NCBI GenBank assembly: GCA_013396755.1
Contig: VWZF01006901.1
Span: 376,031 to 440,030 of the forward strand
Reading direction: 5' to 3'
DNA: 64,000 bases
DNA from: Sclerurus mexicanus
Lineage: Eukaryota > Chordata > Aves > Passeriformes > Furnariidae
In this document: one piece after another, positions 24,779-37,575 of the stretch
How the letters are laid out: every line of letters starts with the position of its first letter
How positions within the stretch are numbered: the first letter of the stretch is position 1
The notes under the pieces: model-generated
Told to the model about the DNA's origin: nothing
The model's input: the letters and a program-made list of their open reading frames with translations, nothing else
The model's database searches: none
Program-made: the position numbers and the translations under genes

Positions 24779-26825
24779 AAAGCCTGACAGGTAGATCAGA
24801 TGTGACTGTGGGTAAGCATCTGATGGAAGAACAAAGTCTGAAAATAACAGAAGAGGTGGCCCCACAGAAGAGTTGGGCCCATGAGGAACCAAAGAGTGGA
24901 ATGAGCTGCCAAGGTGCAGAAATTCAACAGCAAAGAATATGTAGTAAACATATTTTTCTTTCTCCCTGTTAGAGCAGACAGATGATAGCACACAAGAATT
25001 GTTCCACAGCTGAGTAGGGGATCCCAAGCCAGTGTAGTCAGTATTTGAGCACAGGATGTTATATATTAGCAGAAGTTCTGATTTTCAGAGATCCTGAGCT
25101 TCTAATGATAAGTCTCACACATATCAAAGGCTTCTGTTTTCCCCTGAAACGCTGTCCTGCAACAATGAATGTTATTTTACTGAACTTTTACTCATGATTT
25201 GGATGCATCAGACCTCAGCTCAGAGTACTGCTGGCCAAGAAGAGCTATTTGGCTAGCACACAGTATGGGAATAAGGAGAGGTAAGTCTCTTCTTGGAGGT
25301 AGCATTTTTCAGATATTCTTCCAGGTAAGCTTCTCAACTGTGTGTTGTTTCATACACGTGAGATGAGAACATCTAATTCTATAACTCCCAGGACTATTAA
25401 CCTAGGTGTATAAAGCGCAACAAGATCCTCAGAAGAAACAACTAATTTTAAGTCCAGAGAGTTGACATTTACTTGTTTTTTCCAATCTGCTGTTTCTTAG
25501 AACTCCAAATCTAGAGGGATGGGATGGTGCCGGCAACTGGCGATATCATTGTCACAATAGCGACATCATGGCACAGACAGCCCCAGCTCATAAGGCAGTA
25601 GGAAGCACACGAGTTGGTATATAAAAAAGGACTGGCAGCACAATGCAGTGAGTGAATGCCAGATTCATTGCTCACTGAAAGCTGCATTTTCAAATCCAGC
25701 ATTCGCCTCATGTCTGAGTTTAAGCTGACTGTAACAGGGGGAGGAAAAATATTAAAAAAATTCTAAGCCTGAGACTTTGTGTTGCTCTTGATTCTTGCAG
25801 CACAAGGAAGAAAGCAGGATTTCTGCACTGGAACACCACTGAAGTGTTGGTCTGAATGGAGCTTTCTCTTGGCATTCTGACTGCTCCTGCTGTTGTAAAA
25901 ACTATCAGGCAAGGGCTTGTTTCTTTGAGAGAGATTTAGCAAAGCTGCAGACATCCATTTTAGCCAAAGTGATTTCATCTGTTTTTCCTCCAAGGCTGCC
26001 CAGCGGAAGAGTTATCATTAGAATTTTTCTCATCACAATTCCCAGTCACTGGTTGGTACCAACCTGCTATTCACATCTTCCAGTTCCTCTCCAGACTTGC
26101 AAACATCAGCCAGTTCAGATGTTGATCAGGAAAAAACAACATAAATTAAAACTAATAGAGAAAGTAAAAAGCCAAGCAACTCCTCAGAGATCTGTACAAT
26201 GAAGGTACACACCTATTTTAATTCGCATTGAAGGTATTTAAGATTGAACCTACAGGGTACTTCCTGACTCCTGAGATTCAGACTCGTGGTTTGGGCTCAT
26301 TTTTAGCCAGTTTAACACAACTACAGGACAGAAGAAGAATTGCTTAAGGATTCAATTACAGAACTGAAAGCCAGGAAACTATGAATATCAACATTATCAC
26401 CAGAATTTTCCCTTGGAAATCACTTAATTTCAATGCCTCCTCATTCCTATGTCTGTATGAAGACAGACAGACTCACCTACTCTCAAATGAGTCTCAGAAT
26501 TACCGGCACAGAATCCCTCAGGCCAAAGTACAAATCTGATTCTTGAGCACTTGTCAGGAGTTCAACATATGAAGTACTGAGATTAGAGAGATGAATATCA
26601 GACAAAAGGGGACCTCTTCTTGGGCTCTGAGGAAGCTTCATGAAAGCCTGAACAAGTTTGAGCATGATCTTGTAGGCAGAGAAGTCCTTTTAACAGCTTG
26701 AGTTTGTGTTCTTTAAGTATCAATGGATCAAACCTGGAAGTATTTCCTCTCTGCCATTTGGGAAGGCAAAAAAAGTTTCATGGAAAATTGCTTCTTCAAC
26801 AGTCAAAGCATTTTTTTGACACTCA

Positions 26826-26878
26826 GAAACATGAGAAACATAAGAAACATTTAGTAAAGGTGTCCTAAGAAACATAAA
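26826..26878. repeat. AGAAACAT short tandem repeats
   Basis: Four AGAAACAT words: the first three are tandem at about 10-base spacing (AGAAACATG, AGAAACATA, AGAAACATT) and a fourth follows after 22 bases. Low-order slippage; not CRISPR-like. Confidence 0.7.
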
Positions 26879-28809
26879 TATTTCACTTATTTATACAGGG
26901 CATTATTACTGACCAGAAAAACTGAGACTCAATATTGGACAACACACTTTTAGTCTTTAACTCTCATGATGGATTACAAAGTGTTAATGTGTGGGCTGTG
27001 GTATTACAAGCTGTGCAAGCTTAATTTGAGATCAAAAATTTGCAGAATAAAAAGAAAGGAAAAAAAAGCAAATAAGAATAATTAAAAAATACACAAGTTT
27101 TTCAACCACCATCTGTTTTTATCTAGTGAAAGACTGGCCCAAAAGGCGTGATGATACACCTGATGTGCTCAGTACAGAATGTCACAACTGGTAATTAAAA
27201 GTAAGGGAAATCTTTAGAAATTCTTAATAACATAAAATTATTTGGTAAGATTCATCATTTTTAAGGGTGTATTACAAAGTGACTTTGTTTGATGTAAAGT
27301 GCAGTTATAAGCAGATATTTGAACATGTAGAATGACCATCAGACCCCCTGATTTACGTAAATCAGTTACACTGCCAAAAGATGTGTCTTCAGGATGATTA
27401 GGTCCTGTCCATATGCAAGAGGAGCAGCCAACTGCATTTTCATTAACACCCCTAAATGAAGCGGGAAGATCAGGAAGATGATGCTGGAAATTGTGTACAG
27501 TTGATTTAAATCCTAGCAGCATTTGCTTAGGAGTGAAAATAACTGTAGAAGCCAATTTGAAGCTAACTGAGAGTTTGTTTCTCAAATTTACTTTTCATCC
27601 TGTAATGCTACATTTGCAAAGATGCAGTCCGAGTGTGGAATACCAGTGGGGTGTAAAAATTCCCTTGCATATTTAGTGAGGGATTCATCTTACATCACAG
27701 CAATGTAAACAAATATGAAACACATAACAGTGCAGATCCCTTCCTTATTTAAATGAGCTGTATTCCAAATCACAGAGAGGTAGTTAATAATTCTGTAAAG
27801 ACATCCCAGAGAAGCAACAGAATTAAACTTCAAAACAAGATACACTCATTACTTATTGGAGAAGTGTTTGCTGAAAACAAGAGTGGTTTCTCCAACAGTG
27901 TTGGAAAAAGACATGGGCATTAAAATAAAAACCATTGTTCAACATGATAAAAAACATAAGCAAAAAGCAAGAGGTTATGTTCTAGCTCGAGATGAAATGT
28001 TTAGATAATAGACAAAATATCACTTTGTGATACATGTAATTGCTCCCGAAAAGCATAAGCAGAATGTGGGGTTATGATATTCCCCCAGAAATACGGAAAG
28101 GGTAACAGGAGACACTGACAAGCATGATAAAGTATTTGCAATAATCACTACTCTTAAAAGCATAGAGGTCCAGAGAGAGTCCAAAACATTCACTATTTAT
28201 TGGGGACAACACCTTTTCTTTTCTAGGCTACCTCAGCCAAACTCATGTAAAATTATTAAAGAAAGTGAAAAAAGATAAAACTGAAAATGAAAGATGAGTT
28301 GAGTTCTTAGAATAAATCAATAAATTAATAGCAACCAGTCACTTGGATCAGAAAATAAATACACAAGAGCTCTTAATCAAAGATGTTACTAAGGTAGTGA
28401 TGGAGGCCTGTAACCAAGTCTTCAGTTCTGCCTCAGTACGTGGAGAAAGAAAAGGTGAAAAATGTGAAAACATTGCTGTGTTTCCTAAGGGTTCCATAAA
28501 AGACTGAGGGAAGGACAGATCAGCAAACATGACCTCTGCAGCAAATAAATTGATAGAAACTAAAATAAAGAATAAAACTAGTTTACACATATGATGGATG
28601 CAACAGTTTCTGCAAAAAGCAGCCATGCCTCACAAATGTATTAAACTATTCAATGATCATATGGCCTCATACACTACTGGGTCAATCCAGTGTGAACATC
28701 TCCACTTGCAGTAAACCTAAACATTCCTAGAATAAATAAATAGTGGCAGGAATAAAACCATACCACTAGTTTTGCAGATATAAAAAGGTTTCAATATGTT
28801 GTTCACAGT

Positions 28810-29665
28810 ATTCATAAGCAACCTGGGAAAGCAGTACAAGTGAGGTGACAAAGTTTGCTGATGCTATAGCATTGCTCAAAATAGTCAAAGCTGAAGCTAA
28901 TTGTGGGGAGCTTCAGAAGAGTGTCATGAACTAAGATAAAACTCAGTAGTGGTGAATGCTAACTAATGCATGTGGGGAAAAATAACACTGCTTATAGGTA
29001 CAAAATGAACAGTACTGCTCAGAAGAGAAATCTTGGAGTCACTTTGAATAATTAGAAAAGGTCACCTCAGTGTTCAACTGTCGTCAGAAATGCCCAGAGG
29101 GGCTTTTAGGAATTGCTAGGAAAGAAGATGAGACAAAAACAAAACAAAACAAAATTACTGTCTTGCTGGATAAATATATAATGCACCTGCATCTTGAATA
29201 CCTGTAGTCTCAGAGCACAAAATGCATAGCAATGTTATAAAGAGGGGTAGAATAGCTGACCATAGGCACAGGACAGCTTTTTTGCAGTGAGGGACAAGAC
29301 TGTAGCTCATCAGACTGGAAAAAAGACATCTAAAGTGGGATGTGATAGAGTTTACGAACGCATGAATGGTATTAAGAAGGTGAGCAGGGAATGATTATGT
29401 TACTACGCAGAGTTGGAGGCACTCAAAGAAATTATCAGGTAGAAAAATGAAAAAAAAAATTATTTGTCATACAACAAAGATTCTGATATTTACTGCCAGA
29501 AGATGTTGTGATATACAGAAGTATAAATGGGTTCGAAAAGGGATTAGGAAAAATAATGGAGAAATAAATCTATCAGGGACTATTCAATACAATGCAGAAA
29601 GTTTCTAAACTCCTGATTGCTGAAAGCTTAGAGGATAAATCTTTAGGGTTCTTCTGAGTTTTCAG
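28810..29665 (+). repeat. Ancient CR1 LINE, ORF2 C-terminal part to 3' region
   Basis: A much-decayed sense CR1. Recognisable phrases in order: TTCATAAGCAACCTGGGAAA, GTGAGGTGACAAAGTTTGCT then GATGCTATAGCATTGCTCAA, AATCTTGGAGTCACTTTG, CACCTGCATCTTGAATACCTG, AGACTGGAAAAAAGACATCTAA, GGGATGTGATAGAGTTTACG, CTGCCAGAAGATGTTGTG and GGGTTCGAAAAGGGATTAGG. These mirror the old CR1 lineage abundant in turtles (KFADDTKL, DLGV, RPHLEY, FSLEKRRLRGDMI, LPEDVV regions). Many stops and frameshifts; no intact protein. An internal (AAAAC)4 tract lies at 29134-29154. Confidence 0.75.
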
Positions 29666-31717
29666 AAGGTGATGCTGTTATTGCTTTATATTATGGCTGC
29701 TTCTCAAAGGTCACAAGTAAATGTGGGGTATCTCTTATGCTAAGCATGTACTCACATAAAATAGAGATGTTCTCTCTCCTCAAAAATATATGCTGTGCTG
29801 TGACAAAAGCTCTAAAAGTCAGGATACTGATCTCCAGCTTGCTGCTGAATCAGAGAAAACACAACTCTGAATTTACAAACACTTTGCACCCTGACTTTTT
29901 TCATTTACACTGTGGGAGTTACAGCAACTGAATGCAAACTCCGAATTAGTTGAAAGGTTTGAGTGAGCAGAGATTAGAAAGAGAAGGGGCTTTCCTTTTC
30001 GCAACATTTTTTAAGGTCTGCCTTTAAAATATAAGTAAGACACTACTCAATGGAAACTTCCGTTGCTTACTAAGACGGTTTAACACCAGCAGCCCTAGCT
30101 CTAAATGGCAACTTAAATTATAATATTGTAAACAATATCCTGCATGAACCAGAGAAAGGTTAAACAATATTGCTATACTATATAGGTTAATCATTTTCAG
30201 TGTGGTTCCTTGTGCTAGGTAATCAGAGATTGTGGGGTTGGATAAAGGATAGCAAGATCTTTCACAGGGGATGACTCCCAAGAGTGTCAATAAGAAGCAT
30301 TTAGCTTGGGCTTATTTTAAGACATAAGAGAAAAGATCAACCCATAAGAATGCTTCACACCACAATAAAATCTGAAGTAGCAAATTTGTAGTTCAGCTGT
30401 GTAAATGAAAGAAGCAGCTCAGGTCAGGACTGGCTGATGCCATATGACCTGTGGTTTCGTACACAGTGCACAAAGTGGACTCAGCTGTGGTTAATACACC
30501 AGTAAGGACACTATGAAGTGACTTAAATGCTACTTCTGTTATGTGCAGGAAAACCATGCAAAGCCATAAGCTCCTAGTTCAGAGAGCAGGATATGAGCAC
30601 AGCAGCTTCCAGCAGGGACACTTTCACCTGCCATCAGCTGACACTGAGCAGGCTTCAGTGAGCATAGGGATTTTCTGTCAGTGACTACACTTGAATGGAG
30701 GCAGTGCTGCTAAGGATAGGAGCAGGCACTGTTTACCCAGAGAGATACTGGAGCCAAGCTTGAGTGTACCCCCAGGCTGTAGGACCACAGGTGCTTGCTG
30801 ACACAGGGCTGCAGGCACAGCTTGACACAATATGAGTGGGAAGCAGCCTAGCATTAGGACCTCTCTTGTTGGCAGCTTGCTACAGCAAATAGGACAGACA
30901 CAAAAGTTAAAGTTAACATGAGTGACTGTTTCACTCATCATTCACAGACACTGTTGCTGAACATCCAGGGGGATGCTCTGTTCCCTGATTCCAGGAAAGA
31001 TTTTCTGGTTTTGTAGCCAGGAGTAAGACCATCAGCATGTTTCAAGCAGACCACGGGTGATGCATGGAGAAATAAGCAACTTATGAACTGATCTGAAAGG
31101 AATAAAAACAGTGTAAGCTGCCTAGTGACAAATGTGGACATAAAAGAAGGAGCCCTTCGCTTTATGTCACATCTGCCTCTGTCACACCTCTTGCCCTCCT
31201 CAATTAATAATTTCCCATGCACATCATTCTCTTCTTTCTTGCTCAGTATCTGATATTCTTACTGACACCTTAGATTCCTCAGGGTGGATTGCAACTAATG
31301 GCCTGAAGAAAAAGTTTTCCAAGCCTGTTAAAAACACCCTGAGCTGCTTTGCCCTTCCGCTATTTAGTTTGTCTATATTGCCTTGCAGAGAGAGGCAGTA
31401 GAGAAGGCTTTTGGTACAAAACCTGAGGAGCATCCATTCATCTCAAATCTCAATTATCCTTCATTGACTTGGACCAAAACATACCTGTCATCTGTCAAAA
31501 ATGCCACATGGTCTACAATAATTAGCAACAGCATCTTGAGTCTTACTGAAAGAAAAGTCTAAGGTGTGCTGTGAGAAGGAAAACCAGAAAGTTTCCTCCA
31601 TGGGAAGAAGCTGTGTCCTGCCATACCTCCCACTCCATGATTGAGCCAGCAACCCAGGTGTCCCCTCCAGCTGCAGCTCCCTCTTTCACTCTGCTTCTTC
31701 ATTTACCTCTAATACCA
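29666..31717. other. Noncoding DNA, no recognised element
   Basis: No gene or interspersed repeat recognised. Minus-strand frames at 30678-30941, 30938-31222 and 31224-31433 are short, adjacent and without domains. Confidence 0.5.
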
Positions 31718-32481
31718 CATCTGTATGAAGTTTAACAAGAGCAAGTGCCGGATTCTGCACCTGGGACAGGGCAATCCTGAATGTACGTACAGACTGGGAA
31801 ATGAGACACTGGAAAGCAGTGCTGTGGAAAAGGATGTGGGGGTCCTGGTTGATGGCAAGTCAGCAGTGCCCTGGCAGTCAGGAGGACCAACCGTGTCCTG
31901 AGGGGCATCAGGCAAAGCATCACCAGCCAGGCAAGGGAGGGGATTATCCTGCTCTGTTCTGCATTGGGGCAGCCTCAGCTCAAGTCCTGTGTGCAGTTTT
32001 GGGCACCACAATATAAGGATATAAAGCTCTTAGAGAATGTTCAAAATAGGATCATGAAGATGGCGAAGGGCCTTTAAGGGAAGCCGCAGCTGAGGGCACT
32101 TGGTCTGTTCAGCCTGGGTAAGAGGAGACTGAGGGGAGACCTCATTGCAGTTACAACTTCCTTGTGAGGGAAAAAGAAGCAGACACTGATCTCTTCACTC
32201 TTGTGACCAGTGACAGTTTTGAGGGAATGGCCTGAAGTTGTGTCAGAGGAGGTTTAGGTTGGATATTAGAAAGAGGTTCTTCACCCAGAGTGTGGTTGTT
32301 CACTGGAACAAGCTCCCCAGGGAAGTGGTCACAGCACTGACAGAGTTCCAGAAGCATTTGGACAATGCTCTTGGGCACATGATGTGACTCTTGGGGATGG
32401 CTCTTTGCAGGGCCAGGAGTTGGAATTTGATGATTCTTGTGGGCCCCTTCTAACTCAGAATATTCCAGGATTCCATGATCC
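31718..32481 (+). repeat. CR1 LINE, 5'-truncated, sense
   Basis: Opens inside ORF2 with a readable MKFNKSKCRILHLG peptide, followed by YRLGNETLESS and VEKDVGVLVDG, the standard CR1 reverse-transcriptase C-terminal region. It continues through VQFWAPQYK-like sequence, TTCAGCCTGG..AAGAGGAGACTGAGGGGAGACC, CTGAAGTTGTGTCAG, GGTTCTTCACCCAGAGTGTGG, CTCCCCAGGGAAGTGGTCACAG and CTTTGCAGGGCCAGGAGTTGG. It ends at the decayed tail ATTCCAGGATTCCATGATCC. Small deletions and stops make it dead. It looks younger than the copy at 28.8 kb. Confidence 0.93.
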
Positions 32482-34618
32482 CAGAGACTCTTTCTAACTC
32501 TCTCATGTATGTGTACATCTCTCCTGTGCATAAACACAGCATTTAAAAATTTTGATGCAAGACCAATATAGGAATATTCAATATAGATTTGAAGTATGGA
32601 TATAGGTATTGTCACACATTTTTCAATAGTTTCATCTGGATAATCACTACAAGTAGGTGAAGGTTTTGATTGGCAATTTCAGAGTGGTATATCAGTATTT
32701 TGGAAGCATACAGCCAAGTCACAGGCACAGCAGAGCACAAAGCAGGCTAGAGAGTCCCAGCTGCAGCAGGAGAGCAGATAGAGATGGATGAGAGAATACT
32801 TCCTACTGCACACAGGAATGGAGTTCCCAAGGGAGCTGCCATAAATATTTTCACCTTAAAATTATGACCCTTGAATTTTCACACCTTTCAGCACCGCCAC
32901 AAAACACACTGAAAAAACCTGGCATTTTGAAAAGAAAACATAAGAAAGCCAGATTTAGAGCATTACATTTCAAAAGCACATTTCATATCGTGAGAGGTCT
33001 ATTCTCATTAGGGAAATGGAACGCATTTTACAGAGAAAAGCTCACAAGCCATGCCGGCGTGTGTGGTAGAGAAAAAGGAAGAGGCCCCATTTTCAAGTTC
33101 AAAACACCATACAAAAGCGAGGTCATGTTTGCAGCAGTTTTGTTGGGGTTAGGTTGCATCCAGTTCCAACAATGCTATACATATCAGACATTAAAATAAT
33201 ACCTCACTTGATCTTACTCAATAGAAAAGACAAACCACATAAAACAGGTGCTAGACAGCAATGCAGCCTCCCCATAGTTATCTGGTTTACAAACAGCAAA
33301 CTCTTTAGCCCTATTATTGTTCTCTCATTCGCCACATTCTAGCTCCAAAAGGCACTCTAGTTCTCTAAATTGTTAGCAGCTTTTATAGCCAAAGATAAGT
33401 ATCCATCACTTTTAATTTTCATCGTTGCATCTGTTTTGTCATTTAGCTGCAGCAGGTTGTATTACAATGATTAATGAGGAAATGGATACAAACATTTTTA
33501 TTTCAAATAGCAGCTCTCGGACAAGATCTGGAAAACAGAACCAAGCCATATGATTGTAAAAAAATAAATACAAACACACACAAACCTAAACAAGTGGGCA
33601 TTGTGCCACTATCTGTGAACACCCTAGAAAAACAAATATCTCTAACAAGAAAGGAAAAGGTGTATTTTTCACATTTGCCTGTGTGATGGTTTATTCGCCT
33701 GTTTTTGTTTTGTTTTGGGGGGAAGGATTTGTTTTACAATTAATTTGGCCCTTTTTATTTCACATAAATGTCCAGCTCAAGTGTGGCACATCAACAAATA
33801 GGTTCATTTATCTTTCAGGGAAAAGACAAACACTGCATTTCTATTCAGAAAAAGCAGCATATATAAAATGTACTGCTAATAGAGGAGGTCTTTAGCATGA
33901 AAAAATAATAATTTTTATTGCTCTCTCTAGGACATTTGCTATAAACATAGTTCATCTGTAATTATATTCAAAAAGAAGTATTATTTAATATTATAGCTAC
34001 CTGCAAACCCAGAAGCCCAAAAAATATTTTACAGGTCCTGCTGGATGGGGAAAAGAGTGTGAGTGCTTTTTACAGAAAGCTGAAAAGTCTTTCAGACTAA
34101 ACCCACTTTAGAAAAATCCTTCTATTCAGAAGAATTAAATTAATTTCCTTAATACTAGTATTACATTTAATTGTAAGATTTTTCTAGGAAAACAAGAAAA
34201 TTTATAAAAATACAGTCATATGAAACAACTGTTCATCCAACAAACAAAATGTGAAAAACACAGACGAACACTATAATATTAGACTGAGATAAATAATCTA
34301 GCTGGAGACCTATTAGATTCTACACTTTCATGTCAATGAAGCATTTGGCCTACCAATGTATTTTTGCCTGCTCTGCCAGGCAGGGCTCAGGCTCTGCAGG
34401 AGAATACAGCCGTGGATCTCTGCAGGAAGAGAAGACCTTTTTTTCCAAGTAAAACGTTCCCTAACTCTGCAAGGGAGGTTGGCAGTAGATCTCAAACTCT
34501 GGCCTGTCTTTTTAATACCCCCACAATAGCTCAGTTGGATTGAGACCAGCTGTTGGTGCATTACCATTTGTAAATGCTTAAAGCAACTACTCCTTGTTTT
34601 CTTGGCAACATGTACTGT
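32482..34618. other. Noncoding DNA, partly enhancer-like
   Basis: No gene supported. About 33290-33470 is complex AT-rich sequence (CTATTATTGTTCTC, TAGCTGCAGCAGGTTG, AATGATTAATGAGG) that could be a conserved noncoding element, but evidence is texture only. Confidence 0.4.
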
Positions 34619-34652
34619 GGGGGGGGGGGGGGNTTTCACAAAAAAAAAAAAA
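34619..34652. repeat. G14 run, unresolved base, then A13 run
   Basis: Fourteen G (34619-34632) are followed by N at 34633 and, six bases later, thirteen A (34640-34652). The N is the only ambiguous base in the window and probably marks a sequencing failure in the G homopolymer, so its length is unreliable. The 103-codon minus frame over it contains an undefined residue and is not credible. Confidence 0.9.
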
Positions 34653-35871
34653 GAAAAATCCTATGGAGATAAACTGAGCCCCTAAAATTCTGATTTACAC
34701 CATCCACTCAGTCTTCATTGGAAACAAGATTCCTTTTTTAATCCGACCATTTAAGGTCACAGGTCTTTCTGGGTTTCAATTTCCACAACAACTCAGCAAA
34801 ATCACCCAGATTCTTAGGAATGAAAATCGTAATATTCTTAGTCTCTTTTTAAAAATAACACTGATTTTTTTTTTTTTTGCTTGCTAATACAAGCATAAGA
34901 AAGAGGTCTAAAATCAGAATTTCAGCATGGAAACCTTGGCGGAGTGGGGGTGAGGTGGAGGTGGGGGCACAGGGGGAAGAAAACAAAAATTACATTAGGG
35001 TTATACTTCAGCATTTGAGAAATACTGGGAGTCTCAAAATACCAGAAAGATTCTTGATTGGGTTGCCATAGTAAAAGGAGCCTAGTCATAGTAGAGAATG
35101 TACACCAACATTTATTATTATAATTATTACTCAGCTGAAAGCAGCTCCAGTGACCTTTCATTGCCTCATCCTTTCCAACCACCCCTACTCGAGCTTGGTG
35201 TACTGGAAATGTCTAAGCATGAATGCTAGCATCTTGGTGGTTGCAGCTGCTAGTACAATAGGATTAATTTGCCATCTACCAACTCTAATGCCCTTCTGTT
35301 TCATCTTCTTTCCCCACCAGGGGCAGTGGTGACAGCATCTGTTCCACTGTTATTTTAGTGGCGCCTTTCATGCTGTTATAGTTAAGGGTATGTCAGCATT
35401 TCCATTACACACACACACACACACATTTCTTGAGGGAAGGGACAGCTCAAATTAACCTCCAGAAAAAAAAAAAAAAAGAAAAGAATTAATACATTGGGGT
35501 TGAAAAGGGTATGAGTGTCTTAGAAGAAAGCATTCATATGTTTGATTTTATGGTATTATTTGAGAAAAAGAAATGAAGATACAAGAAATTCCAAGTAACC
35601 TATTTTGCTCTCATTAGTGGGAAATAATGATAAAAGTTGATTTGGATTGTTCCATGACCTTAGAGAAGCAACCATGCCAAAAAGAACACAAAGGGAAAAC
35701 CTAAACTGGGTAATTGTTCCTTACTGAACACTTTCTTTTAGGTAACTAATTTAGATGATAGGACATTAATAGCAGCCCAGAAAAGACTGGATGAGCAGAC
35801 TATTGATTGTGGGCGATCACCTCTAAACAGGTAACAGGAGCCTCAAACCTCTAAGTTGAGAGAGGTAATCG
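34653..35871. other. Noncoding DNA with homopolymer tracts
   Basis: Contains T14 (34865-34878), a G-rich stretch at 34938-34978 (GGCGGAGTGGGGGTGAGG, GGAGGTGGGGGCA), (AC)9 (35407-35425) and A15 (35463-35477). No gene supported. Confidence 0.6.
35407..35425. repeat. (AC)9 microsatellite
   Basis: Uninterrupted AC dinucleotide run, potentially length-polymorphic. Confidence 0.95.
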
Positions 35872-36426
35872 TAGAATCATAGCATTGTTGGGGTTGGAAG
35901 GGACCATGAAGATCATTGAATTACAACTCCACTGCCATGGGCAGGGACATCTTTCACTAGACCAGGTTGTTCAGAGCTCCATCCAGCCTGGCCTTGAATA
36001 CTTCCAGTTCTGGGGCATCCACAATTTCCTGGACAACATGTTCCAGTGCCTCACCACACTCCCAATAAAGAACTGCCTGTTAAATCTATTCTAACCCTAC
36101 TCTCTTTCAGTGAGAATCCACTCCCCTTTGTCCTGTCATGATCTATCCTTGTAAAAAGCCTCTCTATCTTTCTTGTATTTTCCCTTCAGGTACTGAAAGG
36201 CCATAATGATGTCACCCGTAAGCCATCTCTTTTCCAGGCTGAACAAACCCAGTTCTCTCACCCTTTCCTTGTGGGAGAAGTGTTCCATGCTTTCAATCAT
36301 CTTGGCGGACCTCTCTGTACTCTCTCTATAGGACCATGTCTTTCCTGCTGAGGATCCCAGAGCCAGACTCCATACTCCAAGCAGGATCTCACCAGAGCAG
36401 AGTAGAGGGGCAGAATGAGGCGAAGA
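35872..36426 (-). repeat. CR1 LINE, 5'-truncated, antisense
   Basis: Begins with the reversed CR1 tail TAGAATCATAG and TTGGGGTTGGAAGGGACC. It continues with CATCCAGCCTGGCCTTGAAT, TGGGGCATCCACAATTTCCT, TGTTCCAGTGCCTCACCACA, ATGATGTCACCCGTAAGCC, TTCCAGGCTGAACAAACCCA, CCTTGTGGGAGAAGTGTTCC and GCAGGATCTCACCAGAGCAG. These are canonical CR1 3' region phrases in reverse. Similarity ends after AGAGGGGCAGAATGAGG. Moderately diverged, non-coding, truncated inside ORF2. Confidence 0.95.
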
Positions 36427-37444
36427 ACATGTGTTTCTGCAGGCAATCAGGAACATCAACAGTTGAAGAACATCTTCTGCTACCACAAGTGGTTTGAAAA
36501 CCTACAGGTGGGTGTTTCCAGCCCCTTTGATATGTGTGGGATATAAAGGGTAATGCTTCCTGCAGTCTTCAGAACACAGGCTCATCCCACTGTTGCTTTG
36601 TGGGAGCTGTTGCCCATGTGCATATCTACCTCATGAGCATTGCTTTCTATCCATGAAAGTGAATTAAAAAAAAAAAAAAAAAAAAAGAAAGTGCTGGGGC
36701 AATTAAAGAACAGGTCAGTTTATTTCAGCAAAGAAAAGCCTCTGGAAAATTACAGGTATCAAGTTAAGCAACGCAGGACTGCTTCACAGATCCCACAGGT
36801 GTTTTCTCTCTTCAAGCCATGCCAGAATTTTCACATGAGATTATTGTGTCTGTGCCCATTTCCACTTAGTCCAAGAGAACTTTGAACTAGCATATCTCAT
36901 CTGAATTCTCAAAATAAACGCCCTCTTCCTTGGCATGCTTCACCGCTGCAAAGAGGTATGACTCCTGCAACAGAAGGCAGGAATTACATTTTTCCAAGTT
37001 ATCTCTTCTTACAGAGAGAAATTCACAGAAAATTTAGAGGGTCAGCACAAGCCTTTACTGGCACCGGAGTACTCGCCATAGGATGGATATAATCTGTAGT
37101 GCCAGATGTGAGCCTTCTATGGGTGAATTAAAATTTGCCCCTAGTTCTACCAACACACTACCATCAACAGCACTTTCTGTAAATCGCTTCAACATTTTGA
37201 CATAATAGTTATGATGTTTCTTCTTGCAAAATACACAAACAAGGGAAACTCAGATCTAATTGTGAATTTTCAAACTCATAGCATACTAGGGGAAAAATAA
37301 ACCCAGGCAATGACTTTGGAGGCAAGGCTCTGAAGTCATGCACATTTCTTTACTTACGTTAATGGTAAGCACAGTCCAGTCACTGTGATGCAAAATGGAT
37401 TAATAACATGCTGTTTCTTTTTCAAGTTACATTATCAAATACCT
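36427..37444. other. Noncoding DNA with an A21 run
   Basis: A21 homopolymer at 36666-36686. It is not attached to a recognisable SINE or processed transcript. Nothing else recognised. Confidence 0.55.
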
Positions 37445-37575
37445 AGGTGTCCTTTGTCACATCACTTAACTGCTCTGCATTTCAGCATCCTCATCTGTGA
37501 AATGGAATAGGTAATTAAACACTCATGAATGCTTTGGGACTCTTTGGTGGAAAGAATTATTATGGTGTCTTATTA
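37445..37575 (+). repeat. MIR-type SINE, core and 3' part, sense
   Basis: CACATCACTTAACTGCTCTG, then CATTTCAGCATCCTCATCTG and TGAAATGGAATAGGTAATTA match MIR phrases GTCACTTAACCTCTCTG, CTCAGTTTCCTCATCTG and TAAAATGGGGATAATA. Then GAATGCTTTGGGACTCTTTG, GTGGAAAG and ATTATTATG match the archosaur 3' part (GCTTTGGGATCCTTGGATGAAAG...ATTATTAT). Confidence 0.72.

Larger units (their letters stand above)
22734..28809. other. Noncoding DNA, no recognised gene
   Basis: Six kilobases without a supported gene or interspersed repeat. It contains simple tracts listed separately (23933-23957, 24675-24778, 26826-26878). An imperfect ATTGT-C-ACAAT stem lies near 25545. Open frames up to 115 codons (27238-27585, minus) show no protein features. 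Confidence 0.5.

Noticed and set aside
24652..24972. Lys/Glu-rich plus frame
   Set aside because: Explained by the purine-rich strand; such tracts lack stops for compositional reasons.
26826..26878. Regular AGAAACAT repeats considered as CRISPR-like
   Set aside because: Units are 8-10 bases, degenerate, without spacers; ordinary slippage.
31801..32016. Open frames on both strands near 31.7-32.6 kb
   Set aside because: They are readings of the decayed CR1 element, not host genes.
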